The notes: generated by a model not told the origin, from the sequence alone. 64,000 bases of DNA from SZUA-35 sp964351995 (GCA_964351995.1 CAYGQE010000012.1:1-64000); one strand, 5' to 3'. Positions 50,835 to 60,589 are shown, counted from the first letter of the stretch. Numbers and translations: made by a program.

Positions 50835-50870
50835 CGCCGGATTGTGCCAGACCCGACCCCGGTGGGCTGA

Positions 50871-51806
50871 TCATGCGCCAGCCCACACCGGCATCGAGCC
50901 AGGTCCAGGACCGAACGATTCCCGGCGAGCGATGGCCTGCACAGTCCGACGCATGGCCAGCTCATTCTCGCTGGCGTCGTGGCGCAGAACCGCCGTCCAC
51001 ATCACCGGGATGTGGGCGTCCATCAACGGCACCACGGCCAGGCCATCGAGCGGAGCAGCCTTCACTGCGAGGGCGGGTTGCACCGTCACGCCACCGAACG
51101 TCCTCATCAAGCGCAAGATCATCGCCAGCGATTCGACCTTGCGCAGCCGCAGTGGCCGGACACCAGCGGGTTCGAAGAACTCATGATGCTCGAACCCGTG
51201 AGCCGGCCGGTCGCCCGCTGTCAGGTAGGTCGCTGCAGCGATGTCTCGGGGATCGAGCTCGCCCCGTTGCGCTGCCGGATGGTCAGCCCGCACCACCGCA
51301 ACCAACTCATCGACCAGCACCTCGGCTGAACGATCCTCCCCCGAGATGGACCTTGGCGGTGACACCACGATGCCCAGGTCAGCCCGCCGACCCTGTACCG
51401 CTGACGCCACATCGCTGAAGCCGATGCGGATGAAGTCGACATCGCACGGAAGCTCAGAGGACCCGATCAGCTGCTCGAACCAAGGGGCGGTGTCGTAGAA
51501 GTCCATGGCGATGCGCACCGCCGGGCGATCGGCCGACGACATCCAGCGGGCAGTTTCCTCCGCCGAGCGCAGTGCTTGGTTGGCCGCTCCCCCGATCTCG
51601 GCCAGGTGACGACCCGCTGCGGTGAGTTCGATCGAGCGTCCTTGCACCACCGTCAGAGAGACACCAACGCGACGCTCGGCTTCCTTCAAGCGGTGACTCG
51701 CAGCCGACGGACTGAGGTGCAGGGTGGCTGCGGCTTTCCCCAACTGGCCTGTCTCCTGGAGCGCAACGAGAAGATCGATGTGCGGACGATCGAGCGATTC
51801 ATGCAT
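50871..51806 (-). CDS. LysR-family transcriptional regulator
   Basis: A 311-residue LysR protein: N-terminal HTH (ETGQLGKAAATLHLSPSAASHRLKEAERRVGV, recognition SPSAASHRLKEAE) and an effector domain beginning near residue 90 (VRIAMDFYDTAPWFEQL). ATG 51806 was chosen over an upstream open frame. Divergent from the EamA transporter with a 66-bp gap, the usual arrangement when a LysR protein activates the neighbouring exporter. Effector unknown; MetR-like features (His-rich sensor region, VLVDELVAVV) suggest an amino-acid or homocysteine-type ligand, weakly. Confidence 0.88.
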   Translation of the reverse strand: MHESLDRPHIDLLVALQETGQLGKAAATLHLSPSAASHRLKEAERRVGVSLTVVQGRSIELTAAGRHLAEIGGAANQALRSAEETARWMSSADRPAVRIAMDFYDTAPWFEQLIGSSELPCDVDFIRIGFSDVASAVQGRRADLGIVVSPPRSISGEDRSAEVLVDELVAVVRADHPAAQRGELDPRDIAAATYLTAGDRPAHGFEHHEFFEPAGVRPLRLRKVESLAMILRLMRTFGGVTVQPALAVKAAPLDGLAVVPLMDAHIPVMWTAVLRHDASENELAMRRTVQAIARRESFGPGPGSMPVWAGA

Positions 51807-51872
51807 GTCATGCACTCTTTCACACCAAACCACGCGCTGGACGAATGAGACGAGTCGACGGACCATGCAACG

Positions 51873-52925
51873 GTGCCCAGACAACCCCTCATTCAGTCGT
51901 CACGCTCGACCAGCGTCCGTGCCACCAGCTCGGTCGCACTTGCTTCGATCGTGCTGGGCTCGACCGCGCTTTTCATTCGACCGCTGAGCGATGCTGGCAT
52001 CGCCCCCGCCTCCTTGGCCTTCTTTCGCTACGCCATCACTGCGTTGCTCCTCCTGCCAGCACTCGACCGGCGTGTCGGCATGCGGTCGGCGACGGCGTGG
52101 GGGATCGCCGGGGGCGGCGTGTCTGGCCTCGGGTGGATCGCCTACGCGCATGCGCTGCAGACCGTCGACCTCGCCGTGAACGGTGTCGCCTACATGACCT
52201 ACCCGGTGTTCACGATGCTCGCTGGCTGGCTTGTGTTCCAGCGTCGACCGGCGGCCCGCTCGCTCGGTGGCGGCATGCTGGTGCTGACCGCTGCGGCGAT
52301 TGCGCTGGGTCCCACGTCGCTCCTCGCCGTTTCGCCCGCCCTGTTCATCGCCCCCGCCACCTTCGGCTTCAGCATCGCCATCCTCACCGAACGACTTGGC
52401 GTCCTCGACCCCTTCGCTCGCCTCAGTGCGGTTGCGCTCGGTGCCTCGCTGGCGCTGAGTCCTGTCGTGCTGTCGCTCCCGGTCGAGAAGGTCCTTCCCG
52501 TCGAGTGGTCAACGTGGGGGCTTCTGCTGGTCGTTGCGATCGGTTGTGGGCTGGTACCGATGTGGATCTACGGCGCCGCAGCACCGTTGATCGGCTCGGC
52601 CCGCAGTGCGGTATCGGGGGCGGCCGAGCTACCGACCATGTTCGCGATCGGTGTCTTTGCGTTCGGGGAGTCACTCGAGCCCGGCCACGTGATCGCAGCC
52701 GGGCTCATCTTGGGCTCGATCGTCCTCACACCATCGAAGGGCCAAACAGCGATCACGCCTCAGGACGCGATCGCCTCCAGCGGTGCCATCCGGCTTGCTC
52801 GCCACGCCGGCCAAGCGGCCGCCATCACTCCCGAAGCCGCAGCAGCAAAAGCGATGACGAGCAACGACGTCGTCGGCAGCACCAGCGTGATTTGGCCGTC
52901 GGCGAGTGCGGAGAACGTGGCGTAG
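51873..52925 (+). CDS. EamA/DMT-family transporter (RhaT-like)
   Basis: A 350-residue membrane protein with two EamA repeats, about ten helices (STALFIRPLSDAGIAPASLAFFRYAITALLLLPAL opens the first; IYGAAAPLIGSARSAVSGAAELPT lies near the end of the second). Such carriers export amino acids, nucleotides or metabolites. GTG 51873 is used. The transporter fold is complete near position 52740; the last 55-60 residues are not EamA-like and overlap 166 bp of the FtsX gene on the other strand, so this tail is probably a lost stop or non-functional extension. Confidence 0.85.
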   Translation: MPRQPLIQSSRSTSVRATSSVALASIVLGSTALFIRPLSDAGIAPASLAFFRYAITALLLLPALDRRVGMRSATAWGIAGGGVSGLGWIAYAHALQTVDLAVNGVAYMTYPVFTMLAGWLVFQRRPAARSLGGGMLVLTAAAIALGPTSLLAVSPALFIAPATFGFSIAILTERLGVLDPFARLSAVALGASLALSPVVLSLPVEKVLPVEWSTWGLLLVVAIGCGLVPMWIYGAAAPLIGSARSAVSGAAELPTMFAIGVFAFGESLEPGHVIAAGLILGSIVLTPSKGQTAITPQDAIASSGAIRLARHAGQAAAITPEAAAAKAMTSNDVVGSTSVIWPSASAENVA

Positions 52926-55309
52926 GCACCACCCACACCGAGAACCAGACCGACCAACGAACCCTGCGCCGAGAGCAGCATCGCTTCGTTGCGGACCATC
53001 TGCCTGACCTGCTTGGCCGTCATGCCGACAGCCCGAAGCATCCCGATCTCCTTGGTCCGTTCGCCGATCGCCATGACCGTGGTGTTGGCAATACCGACCA
53101 CGGCGATGATCACGGCCGCACCGAGCAGGGCATAGACGAAGTTGCGGAAGGTGTCGACCGCGCTGCCAAGCGAATCGACGTACTCATCAGCCGATTGGAG
53201 CACCGCACCTTGGGGAACCGAAGCGTCGAGCGCAGCGAGTGCAGCCGTCGACCCGTCGGTCGCCACGAGAATCAGCGCATCACCGGCATCAGGCGAAGCT
53301 GCAGTGAATGCGGCCTCGTCAAAAACGTAGCGAGCCGGGATCTGACCGGGCAGGTCCGTTTCGTACAGCGCAGCAATCGTCACGCTGACCGGGCCGCTCT
53401 CGGGGAACATCACCGTCAACTCGTCGCCAACGGCCATCCCCTCGCCAGCGTCGACGTGCACGGCGATGGCGCTGTTGCTGACATCGTCGAGCGAGCCGGC
53501 CACGACGTCGAGGTCGTACACCGTCTCGAGTTGGTCAACGAAGACACCGGCAGCAAAGGCCGAATCTCCGTTGACCACAACGATGGTCGAGGCAACGGCC
53601 GCCACGCTGGTGACGCCGTCACCAATCTCGATCCCATCGGCAACCGAGCCTGCGAGGTGGGTCGGCATCGCTGGGCCGCCGGAAGCAGCCAGCGGGGTGA
53701 TCACCTGGTCAGCACTCAGTGCTTCGTCGGTGTCCGAAGCTGCGGTCCCCGACAGGGAACTGGCCACGACGGTGAAGAAGGCAATCAGGGCAACACCGAG
53801 GGTCAGAGCGAGCGCCGTTGAAGCGCTACGACGAGGATTGCGGGCCGCATTGGTCCCGGCCAGACGGCCAACCGTGCCTCCCAGACGTTCAAGCGGGCCA
53901 GCGGCGACGCTGGCGAACCAGCCCGACACCATTGGACCACCGACGATCACGCCGATGAAAGCCACCAGTACACCGCCGACCGCGGGCACCCATGCGCCGG
54001 CAGCAGCGCCGGCGATCGCCGATGCCGTGCCGGCAACAAGCAGAACGGTGGCGATGCGATTGCGAGTGCGAGAGACCCCAGACGGATCGACCGCGGCATC
54101 ACGAAGCGCCGCAATCGGTGGTGTGTCCGCTGCTTTGCGAGCAGGAACAAAGGCGGACATCAGGGTCACGACCAGACCGACAGCGAAGCCGATCAGCAAC
54201 GAGTCGACCGTGACGACAAGCGCTCCGGTGCCGAAGTCGAGACCGATCGCTTCGAAGAGCGCAATCAAGCCATAGGCCGCTCCGACGCCGACGATGGCTC
54301 CCACCATCGAGGCAACCACACCAATCACTGCCGCCTCGCCCATGACCGACTTCAGCACCTGCGCTCTGCTGGCCCCGATCGAACGCAGCAAGGCGAGTTC
54401 ACGGGTCCGTTGGGCAACCGCGATCACGAAGGTGTTGTAGATGATCGTGGTGCCAGCGATGAGGGCGATGAAGGCAAACGCAAGGAGGAACGTGGTCCGG
54501 AAGCTGGCCTCGCTCGCCACCACGTCTTGGAGATCGACCACGTACGCCGCGCCGGTCATGACATCCACTTCGCTCACGGCGTTGGCGATGCCGATTACCT
54601 CAGCACCTGCGGTGAGCTCGATGACCACTCGGTCGAAGCCTGCGGTGCCGAGAAGTTGACTGTCGGCCCCGAACAGGATGGTGGCAGTGCTGGGGGCATT
54701 GTCGGCCGCTCCATACGTAGCGATGCCCTCGACGGCCAACACCGCTGTGCCGGCTTCGGTGAGGACTTGCACCTCGTCGCCAACGACGAGGCTGGTCTCC
54801 TCAGCAGTCAGCCGGTCGATCACGATCCCCGTTGTTGGGGCCGTTCCATCGACGAGCGCAAACGTCGACAGCGTCGGCTGGGCAACCCAGGTCTCGCCTG
54901 TGGTCGTCTGGGCACCGGTGCTGATCAGCCCTCCGTCCGCATCAAGCAACTGCACGCTGCCCGTGCGGATGCCAACGGCTGAATCGACGCCGTCGACCGC
55001 CAAGAGCTGGTCGACAGCGGATGAGTCGATAGCGGACCGCACCGCCAACCCACCACCGGGTCCGGCCATTGCTTCGCCTAGTTCCTCGCCGAGCACGACC
55101 GCGTCGATCCCGGAGTAGGCCTCAGCAATGTCGTCCGAGGCAGTCCCGGCGAGCTGACTGGTGAGAATCAGCATGGCGGTGAGAAAGGCCACGCTGATGA
55201 TGACGGCGAGGCTGGACAGGCCGAACCTCGACTTGTTGGCCCAGAGGCCTTTCAGCGTCACGGCGGTCATACCGCTCATGCGGCTGGCTTCAAAAGACGG
55301 AGCGGTCAT
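52760..55309 (-). CDS. ABC transporter permease, FtsX/MacB type, 849 residues
   Basis: A large permease with two FtsX domains: N-terminal helix plus periplasmic domain (residues about 25-265), three helices (about 270-400, with ELALLRSIGASRAQVLKSVMGE), a middle set of helices (about 420-520), second extracellular domain (about 530-730) and three C-terminal helices (ERTKEIGMLRAVGMTAKQVRQMV segment, seen as KEIGMLRAVGMT). Eight-to-ten-TM actinobacterial FtsX-like permeases export lipids, peptides or antibiotics. It overlaps the ATPase gene by 4 bp and is the last gene of the HK-RR-ATPase-permease operon. Confidence 0.93.
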   Translation of the reverse strand: MTAPSFEASRMSGMTAVTLKGLWANKSRFGLSSLAVIISVAFLTAMLILTSQLAGTASDDIAEAYSGIDAVVLGEELGEAMAGPGGGLAVRSAIDSSAVDQLLAVDGVDSAVGIRTGSVQLLDADGGLISTGAQTTTGETWVAQPTLSTFALVDGTAPTTGIVIDRLTAEETSLVVGDEVQVLTEAGTAVLAVEGIATYGAADNAPSTATILFGADSQLLGTAGFDRVVIELTAGAEVIGIANAVSEVDVMTGAAYVVDLQDVVASEASFRTTFLLAFAFIALIAGTTIIYNTFVIAVAQRTRELALLRSIGASRAQVLKSVMGEAAVIGVVASMVGAIVGVGAAYGLIALFEAIGLDFGTGALVVTVDSLLIGFAVGLVVTLMSAFVPARKAADTPPIAALRDAAVDPSGVSRTRNRIATVLLVAGTASAIAGAAAGAWVPAVGGVLVAFIGVIVGGPMVSGWFASVAAGPLERLGGTVGRLAGTNAARNPRRSASTALALTLGVALIAFFTVVASSLSGTAASDTDEALSADQVITPLAASGGPAMPTHLAGSVADGIEIGDGVTSVAAVASTIVVVNGDSAFAAGVFVDQLETVYDLDVVAGSLDDVSNSAIAVHVDAGEGMAVGDELTVMFPESGPVSVTIAALYETDLPGQIPARYVFDEAAFTAASPDAGDALILVATDGSTAALAALDASVPQGAVLQSADEYVDSLGSAVDTFRNFVYALLGAAVIIAVVGIANTTVMAIGERTKEIGMLRAVGMTAKQVRQMVRNEAMLLSAQGSLVGLVLGVGGAYATFSALADGQITLVLPTTSLLVIAFAAAASGVMAAAWPAWRASRMAPLEAIAS

Positions 55310-56079
55310 CGTCCGAACTCCTTCATGCGGTCGTACACGGCGTCGGTGGTGGGATCGAGCATCTCGTCGACGATCGACCCGTCATTCACGAAGACGACTC
55401 GGTCGGCGTATGAGGCTGCGGAGGGGTCGTGGGTGACCATCACGATGGTCTGTCCGGAATCCCGCACCGCCTTCTGCATGAAGCTCAGGATCTCGGCGCC
55501 GGTGCGGCTGTCAAGATTGCCGGTGGGTTCGTCGGCGAACACGATCGCCGGTTCGCTGACCAGAGCTCGTGCCACCGCCACTCGCTGCTGCTGACCGCCA
55601 GACAACTCGCTCGGTCGGTGATCCAAGCGATTGGTCAGGCCGAGAACATCGACCACACGATCGAAAGTGGCCGGGTCCGCCGCCTTGCCCCCGAGGGCCA
55701 GCGGTAGCGAGATGTTCTCGGCCGCGGTGAGCGTGGGGATCAGGTTGAAGGCCTGGAAGATGAAACCGATCTCGGTCCGGCGCAACAGCGTGAGATCCCG
55801 ATCAGACAATTCCGAGAGGTCGGTGTCGCCGATGAACACCCGGCCGCTGGACAACCGATCCAAGCCCGCCGCCGCATGCATCAGCGTCGACTTGCCCGAG
55901 CCCGACGGACCCATGATCGCGGTGAACGCACCCCGCCCGAACTCGACGCTGACGTCGGCCAGGGCGTGGACGGCGCCATCGCCCTCGCCGTAGATCTTCT
56001 TGGCATGTTCGACCCGTGCCGCTGGTGTGGCCACCAGCGAGTCGTTCGTTGGAGTTTCGATGAGTGTCATGCTCATCAT
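55306..56079 (-). CDS. ABC transporter ATP-binding protein (LolD/MacB type)
   Basis: A 257-residue ATPase: Walker A GPSGSGKST (from residue 57), Q-loop FIFQAFNLIPTLTA, signature LSGGQQQRVA, Walker B AIVFADEPTG and H-loop MVTHD. Partner of the downstream FtsX permease. Three alternative ATGs at the start (56079, 56076, 56070). Paired with a two-component system, as in BceAB/LiaRS-type cell-envelope stress systems. Seventy-two bp downstream of the response regulator. Confidence 0.94.
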   Translation of the reverse strand: MMSMTLIETPTNDSLVATPAARVEHAKKIYGEGDGAVHALADVSVEFGRGAFTAIMGPSGSGKSTLMHAAAGLDRLSSGRVFIGDTDLSELSDRDLTLLRRTEIGFIFQAFNLIPTLTAAENISLPLALGGKAADPATFDRVVDVLGLTNRLDHRPSELSGGQQQRVAVARALVSEPAIVFADEPTGNLDSRTGAEILSFMQKAVRDSGQTIVMVTHDPSAASYADRVVFVNDGSIVDEMLDPTTDAVYDRMKEFGR

Positions 56080-56151
56080 CGTGAGTGACGACGAGCGTTT
56101 CGTCGTCGTGTCACGGGAGGCTTTCGACGTACTCCCCCGGGAGTAGTTGGG

Positions 56152-56817
56152 TCAGTCCACTCCCGGCACCACCAAACCACTCTCATACGCGATGGTCACG
56201 AGCTGGGCTCGGTCTCTCGCCGCCAACTTGATCATGGCCCGGCTCACGTGTGTTTTCGCGGTGGTCGGGCTGACGAACAACGCTTCGCCGATTTCGGCGT
56301 TGTTCAGCCCCTTGCCCACGAGTGCCACGACCTCGGTTTCGCGCTCGGTCAGCTCGGCCAATCGTTCGGTCCTGACCTTTTCGCGATCGGGTCGAGCCGC
56401 AATCTGTTCGATCAAGCGCCGGGTCACTCGGGGTGCCAGCAGCGCGTCGCCCTCCGCCACCACTCGGATGGCGGCAAGCAAGTCGACCGGATCGGTGTCC
56501 TTCAACAGGAACCCGCTTGCTCCGGCCCGGAGTGCTTCGTACACGTACTCATCGATGTCGAAGGTGGTCAACACGATCATCCGAGCATTGGCACATTCTG
56601 GGGCAGCAACGATCTGCCGGGTGGCTTCGATGCCGTCGAGCTCGGGCATGCGGATGTCCATGAGGACGATGTCGGGCTGGTGCTCGATGGCGAGTGCGAC
56701 GGCCTGGGCCCCGTTCTCGGCTTCGGCGACGACCTCGAGATCCTCGGCGGAATTCACCAACATGGCGAAGCCGGCCCGCATCAGCCGTTGATCATCAGCG
56801 ATCAGGACTCGAATCAC
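56152..56817 (-). CDS. NarL/LuxR-type response regulator
   Basis: A 221-residue DNA-binding response regulator. Receiver domain acidic pocket D8-D9 and phospho-acceptor D54 (IVLMDIRMPELDG), then a LuxR HTH (LTERETEVVALVGKGLNNAEIGEALFVSPTTAKTHVSR, seen as ETEVVALVGKGLNNAEI). Start overlaps the kinase stop by 4 bp. Probably activates the downstream ABC operon. Confidence 0.95.
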   Translation of the reverse strand: MIRVLIADDQRLMRAGFAMLVNSAEDLEVVAEAENGAQAVALAIEHQPDIVLMDIRMPELDGIEATRQIVAAPECANARMIVLTTFDIDEYVYEALRAGASGFLLKDTDPVDLLAAIRVVAEGDALLAPRVTRRLIEQIAARPDREKVRTERLAELTERETEVVALVGKGLNNAEIGEALFVSPTTAKTHVSRAMIKLAARDRAQLVTIAYESGLVVPGVD

Positions 56818-57989
56818 CGCGCCGCGCCAGGTGCGTAGGGAAGCTCGGCCCGCACATCGAACCCACCGCCAAACCGAGGCTCGGCAACGAACGAACCGCC
56901 GACGGCTCGCACCCGTTCATTCAGCCCGATCAAACCGAGGCCGCCAGGCTCCGCACTGTTGGTCGTGCTGATGTCGCCGTCGTCACTGACCTCGATGCGT
57001 ATCGAGTCGTCGCCGTAGGCCAGATGCACGTCGACAATGGCATCGGCCGCGTGCTTGAGCGTGTTGGTCAGACCTTCTTGAACCACGCGGTACGCAACGA
57101 GGCCGATCGCCGGGTCGACCAGGTGGGCGGGTCGGCCATCGATGGTCAACGAAGCCGCACCGGCAAAGCGGTCGACGAGCGCTTCAACGTCATCGATGTC
57201 GGGGCTCGGTTCGAGCGGTGTCTCGTCGTCATCTTCGTCCCGGAGCACTCCGAGCATCGCCCGCAATTCCGCCATGGCCGACTTGCTCGATCGCTTGATC
57301 TCGACGAGTGCGTCGCGCGCTGCATCCGGGTCGGCATCGATCACGTGGGCGGCAACGCCGGACTGCACGTTGATCGTGGCGATGCTGTGCGCCACGACAT
57401 CGTGCAGCTCTCTGGCGATACGAACCCGTTCGTCTTGTACTTGGCGAAGCGCCTCTTGTTCGGCGGCCTCCTCGGCCAGCCGCACCCGTTCCTCGGCATC
57501 AGCGATCAATGCCCGGCGACTGCGAACGGCGTCGCCGATCAGAATTGGGACAAGGGTCAGTCCGACCGCGGCAATTCGTTCGAGCACCGTTGGGCTCTCG
57601 GGCCCGGCGAGCAACGTCAATACCGAGACGATGACTGCAACGCTCGCAGCGACCCCGATCGAGCGGCGACGATCACCCATCACGGCCACGGTGTAGAGAC
57701 CAATCCAGATTGGCGCGCCGATGGGTCCGGGGTCAGATCCAATGACCACGACGAAGAAGAAGACCAGAAGCACGACGGCAGCGACGGTCAGCACCGGCCG
57801 AACACGCCGGAAGGCCAACAACAGTGCGGCGGCGATGCCGAAGGGGTAGCTCAGCGGCGATACAACTCGATCCCCCGTGTCGATCGTGGACACCAGAGCG
57901 AACACTGCACAGATCACGACGGCAGTGGCGATCGCCAACATCACGTCGAAACGCGCAGGTCGGATTCCTCGTGTCAGCACCGTGGCCAT
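56814..57989 (-). CDS. DesK/NarX-type sensor histidine kinase (HisKA_3)
   Basis: A 391-residue kinase with four or five N-terminal helices (residues 15-150), a linker helix, HisKA_3 dimerisation domain with phospho-accepting H196 in IARELHDVVAHS, and ATPase domain with GLGLIGLNERVRAVGG. DesK-like sensors often detect membrane fluidity or antibiotics. Coupled by overlap to the response regulator. Confidence 0.95.
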   Translation of the reverse strand: MATVLTRGIRPARFDVMLAIATAVVICAVFALVSTIDTGDRVVSPLSYPFGIAAALLLAFRRVRPVLTVAAVVLLVFFFVVVIGSDPGPIGAPIWIGLYTVAVMGDRRRSIGVAASVAVIVSVLTLLAGPESPTVLERIAAVGLTLVPILIGDAVRSRRALIADAEERVRLAEEAAEQEALRQVQDERVRIARELHDVVAHSIATINVQSGVAAHVIDADPDAARDALVEIKRSSKSAMAELRAMLGVLRDEDDDETPLEPSPDIDDVEALVDRFAGAASLTIDGRPAHLVDPAIGLVAYRVVQEGLTNTLKHAADAIVDVHLAYGDDSIRIEVSDDGDISTTNSAEPGGLGLIGLNERVRAVGGSFVAEPRFGGGFDVRAELPYAPGAAR

Positions 57990-58074
57990 CGGCGAGAGCC
58001 TAGGACCTCACCGATCGTCCAGGTCGATACGTTCCTCCGACGCCAACCTTGTAGTCTCACCCCGTGATGTTTCG

Positions 58075-58671
58075 GTGAAGCGGGCGATCGCGAAACTGTT
58101 CCTCCGCGTGACCGGCTGGACGTTCGAAGGGGAGATCCCGACCGAGCGAAGATGCGTTCTCATCGCCGCGCCCCACACCTCCAACTGGGATCTGCCGTAC
58201 ATGCTGGCCTTTGCCTGGTACTGCGACATCGACATCAACTGGATGGGCAAACATCAGATCTTCGCTGGCCCGCAGGGGCGACTGATGAAATCCCTCGGGG
58301 GTGTGCCGGTGAAACGAGGTCAGAAGAACGACCTCGTCACCCAGATGGTGGAGACGTTCGCCGAGCGAGACACCCTCTTCCTCACCATTCCCCCTGAGGC
58401 GACCCGGAAGCGAGCCGAGCACTGGAAATCCGGTTTCTACCGAATTGCACTCGCCGCCGACGTACCGATCATTCCCACGGTGCTCGATTACGGCCGACAC
58501 ACCGGCGGCTTCGCTCCCGCCCTCCATCCGACCGGAGACGTCACCGCAGACATGGACGTGCTTCGAGCGGTCTACGCCGACTGTGAAGGCAAGTACCCGG
58601 AGTCCTTCGGCCCGGTCCGCCTTGCCGAGGAGGACCCTGAGCAAAAAGAGAGTGGTCCGGCACCAGTGTGA
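58075..58671 (+). CDS. PlsC-like acyltransferase (short)
   Basis: About 198 residues with H34-D39 (HTSNWD) and TIPPEATRKRAEHWKSGF, equivalent to the E-G-T-R motif (here P-E-A-T-R). Small bacterial 1-acylglycerol-3-phosphate acyltransferases with this pattern include those for lipid remodelling. Start is uncertain: GTG 58075 follows a TAGTCT box by 17 bp, and the open frame extends 66 codons upstream over the kinase promoter without conserved residues. Divergent from the HK operon and convergent with the FAD/FNR gene. Confidence 0.8.
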   Translation: MKRAIAKLFLRVTGWTFEGEIPTERRCVLIAAPHTSNWDLPYMLAFAWYCDIDINWMGKHQIFAGPQGRLMKSLGGVPVKRGQKNDLVTQMVETFAERDTLFLTIPPEATRKRAEHWKSGFYRIALAADVPIIPTVLDYGRHTGGFAPALHPTGDVTADMDVLRAVYADCEGKYPESFGPVRLAEEDPEQKESGPAPV

Positions 58672-58747
58672 AGCTGGCCCGGACCGTGGACCCAGTCTTG
58701 ACAAACCGAGTCAGAGACAAGCTACCGGCGGGCAGCTCTCGCCAGGC

Positions 58748-60523
58748 TCACCAATATTCCTCGTAGTGCACGTTGCCAGGTGAGGTGCGCTGGTCGACCG
58801 TGAAGCCTCGGTCCAGCAAGATCTCGACCGCCCCCTTGGTCTCGGGAAAGACCTCGTTGCCGTCGGCGTCTTTCTGGGCCAGGCCGATCATCGACGGATT
58901 GCCGCAGAGGTAGACGTGGGTGTTCGCCGGGTCGAGCTCGACCCCGAACGCTTCTACGAAACCATCGTTGGCCAACACGTCTTGGATGTAGCGCTTCGGA
59001 ACGTCGTCTTCTCGCGTCGGCAGTGGCAGGTAGTGATAATTCGGGTAGCGCTCCTCGAGCCCTCGATGGATGTCCAGGTAGCCAAGGTCGGCCCAGCGGC
59101 GAACCGATACTGCCGACACGATCGGGCCGGAGTGGCCCTTGCGCAGAAGCTCGATCAGCATCGCGTTGTGCGGTGCCTCTCCGGTGCCGGTCGACAAGAA
59201 CACCACGGTCTTGCTCGGCTCATCGACCGCCTTGAGTGTGTAGCGCCCGGCAACCTTCGGGCCGAGATAGATGCGGTCGCCCGGGCGCTTGAGCGCCAGG
59301 CGAGGAGTGAGGCCGGGCACGTTGTCCGGGGTCGGCTGCACCAACACGATGTAGAACTCGAGCTCGTCATTGGTGGTCTCGTCGGTCAGATATCCGTTGT
59401 CCTCGATCATCTTCGACGAGATCGAATACGAGCGCCGGATGAGCTTCTCCCATTTGTCGTCGATGCCAGGATCGGTGGCATCGTCGATGCGATCTTCCCA
59501 GTGACCGAGGCCAAGCGTGGCGTACTGCCCCGGCAGGAACGACGTGTCACCATCGTCGGGGCGAACGCGAAGCAGCCAGAGGTCGGAGTGGGTGGGTTCG
59601 AAGTGGGTGATGGTGGCGTTGTAGTACTCGGAACGCAGCTCTTCCTGGGCCCCTTCGTGGCGACGGCGGAGCTTGGGTGCGTCCGGAACCGACGCATCGA
59701 GCTCGGGAAAGTTGGTCTCGGCCAAGTCGATGCCCAGGCGCCAACCAGGCGAGGTCTGAACGGTTTCGTTGCCGGTTGGTTCACCGAGGAACCAGACCCG
59801 CCCCGATGCCGACGCCTCGTCAGTCAGCCCAACGGTTGCGGCACTCTCGGTCTGGCGGGGCGAGGCAAACACGACATGATCGAACTGGAGGTCGGGGGTG
59901 CGACGGTCGTCGAAGAACGCCATCGGGTAGCCAGCGACATCGCCGATCGAGTCGGGAGCGTTGCGGTACAGCACGGTCGCTCGACGGTCGCGTTCGAGAC
60001 GGCGCACCACATTGTCGGCACCCGGCGAAAGCTTGGCCGGGTCGAGGCCCTTGGCCGCAAGGACGACGCGACCCCCCATCTCGACGGCGGCAGCCATCAT
60101 CTCGATGGCATGATCGGACGAGCCCACGACCAGAACGTCCTCGCCTTCAGAGATTGTCGACACGTCGTCGACCAGCACCCGCTGGCCGATCGACACCGGA
60201 ATCTCGGGTGCCCAGCCCTCGAGCGGAGGGCGCTGAGCAATCACGCAGGCCCGGGTGCGGTACGACAGCTTGTTGGTCGTCACCACCAGACGGTCCTCTT
60301 CGCCCTCGCGCTGCAGCAATTCGATCGACTGCACGGTTTCGCCGAGACCGACGTCGAGTTGATTCTCGGCCACGAGGCTGGGGAACACCACCGAACTCGA
60401 CGGCTCGATGATGCGGATGAGGCCGAGGCCGGACCGGAGCGAGGAGATTGCGACCGACAGCCCGCCTGCTGAACCGCCGATGACCACAAGGTCGTAGGCA
60501 TTCATGAGTTTGGCGTTCGGCAT
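58748..60523 (-). CDS. Fusion of TrxB-like FAD oxidoreductase and ferredoxin-NADP reductase
   Basis: A 591-residue two-domain flavoprotein. Residues 10-290: FAD/NAD(P)-disulfide-type oxidoreductase fold with dinucleotide motif VVIGGSAGG (about 13-21) and second nucleotide site VLVVGSSDHAIEMM; no redox CxxC is seen. Residues about 298-591: ferredoxin-NADP+ reductase (bacterial Fpr type) with RRSYSIS (FAD), GDRIYLGPKVAGRY, STGTGEAPHNAM (NADP), YLCGNPSMIG and C-terminal VHYEEYW, whose aromatic end stacks on the flavin. Start ATG 60523 has GGGAG upstream. Electron flow between NADPH, ferredoxin and an unknown partner is inferred. Confidence 0.88.
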   Translation of the reverse strand: MPNAKLMNAYDLVVIGGSAGGLSVAISSLRSGLGLIRIIEPSSSVVFPSLVAENQLDVGLGETVQSIELLQREGEEDRLVVTTNKLSYRTRACVIAQRPPLEGWAPEIPVSIGQRVLVDDVSTISEGEDVLVVGSSDHAIEMMAAAVEMGGRVVLAAKGLDPAKLSPGADNVVRRLERDRRATVLYRNAPDSIGDVAGYPMAFFDDRRTPDLQFDHVVFASPRQTESAATVGLTDEASASGRVWFLGEPTGNETVQTSPGWRLGIDLAETNFPELDASVPDAPKLRRRHEGAQEELRSEYYNATITHFEPTHSDLWLLRVRPDDGDTSFLPGQYATLGLGHWEDRIDDATDPGIDDKWEKLIRRSYSISSKMIEDNGYLTDETTNDELEFYIVLVQPTPDNVPGLTPRLALKRPGDRIYLGPKVAGRYTLKAVDEPSKTVVFLSTGTGEAPHNAMLIELLRKGHSGPIVSAVSVRRWADLGYLDIHRGLEERYPNYHYLPLPTREDDVPKRYIQDVLANDGFVEAFGVELDPANTHVYLCGNPSMIGLAQKDADGNEVFPETKGAVEILLDRGFTVDQRTSPGNVHYEEYW

Positions 60524-60589
60524 GGGTGCTCCCGTTGGCTGGACTGCTCAGAAGGTAGTGAACCGCCGGGCGCTGGTCGAACTTCCCAC

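Noticed and set aside
51845..53821. 658-residue plus-strand ORF over EamA and FtsX
   Set aside because: Arg/His-rich shadow frame; real proteins with family motifs lie in other frames on both strands.
58916..60472. 518-residue plus-strand ORF antisense to the FAD/FNR fusion
   Set aside because: High-GC shadow frame; the minus strand encodes clear FAD, NADP and C-terminal aromatic motifs.
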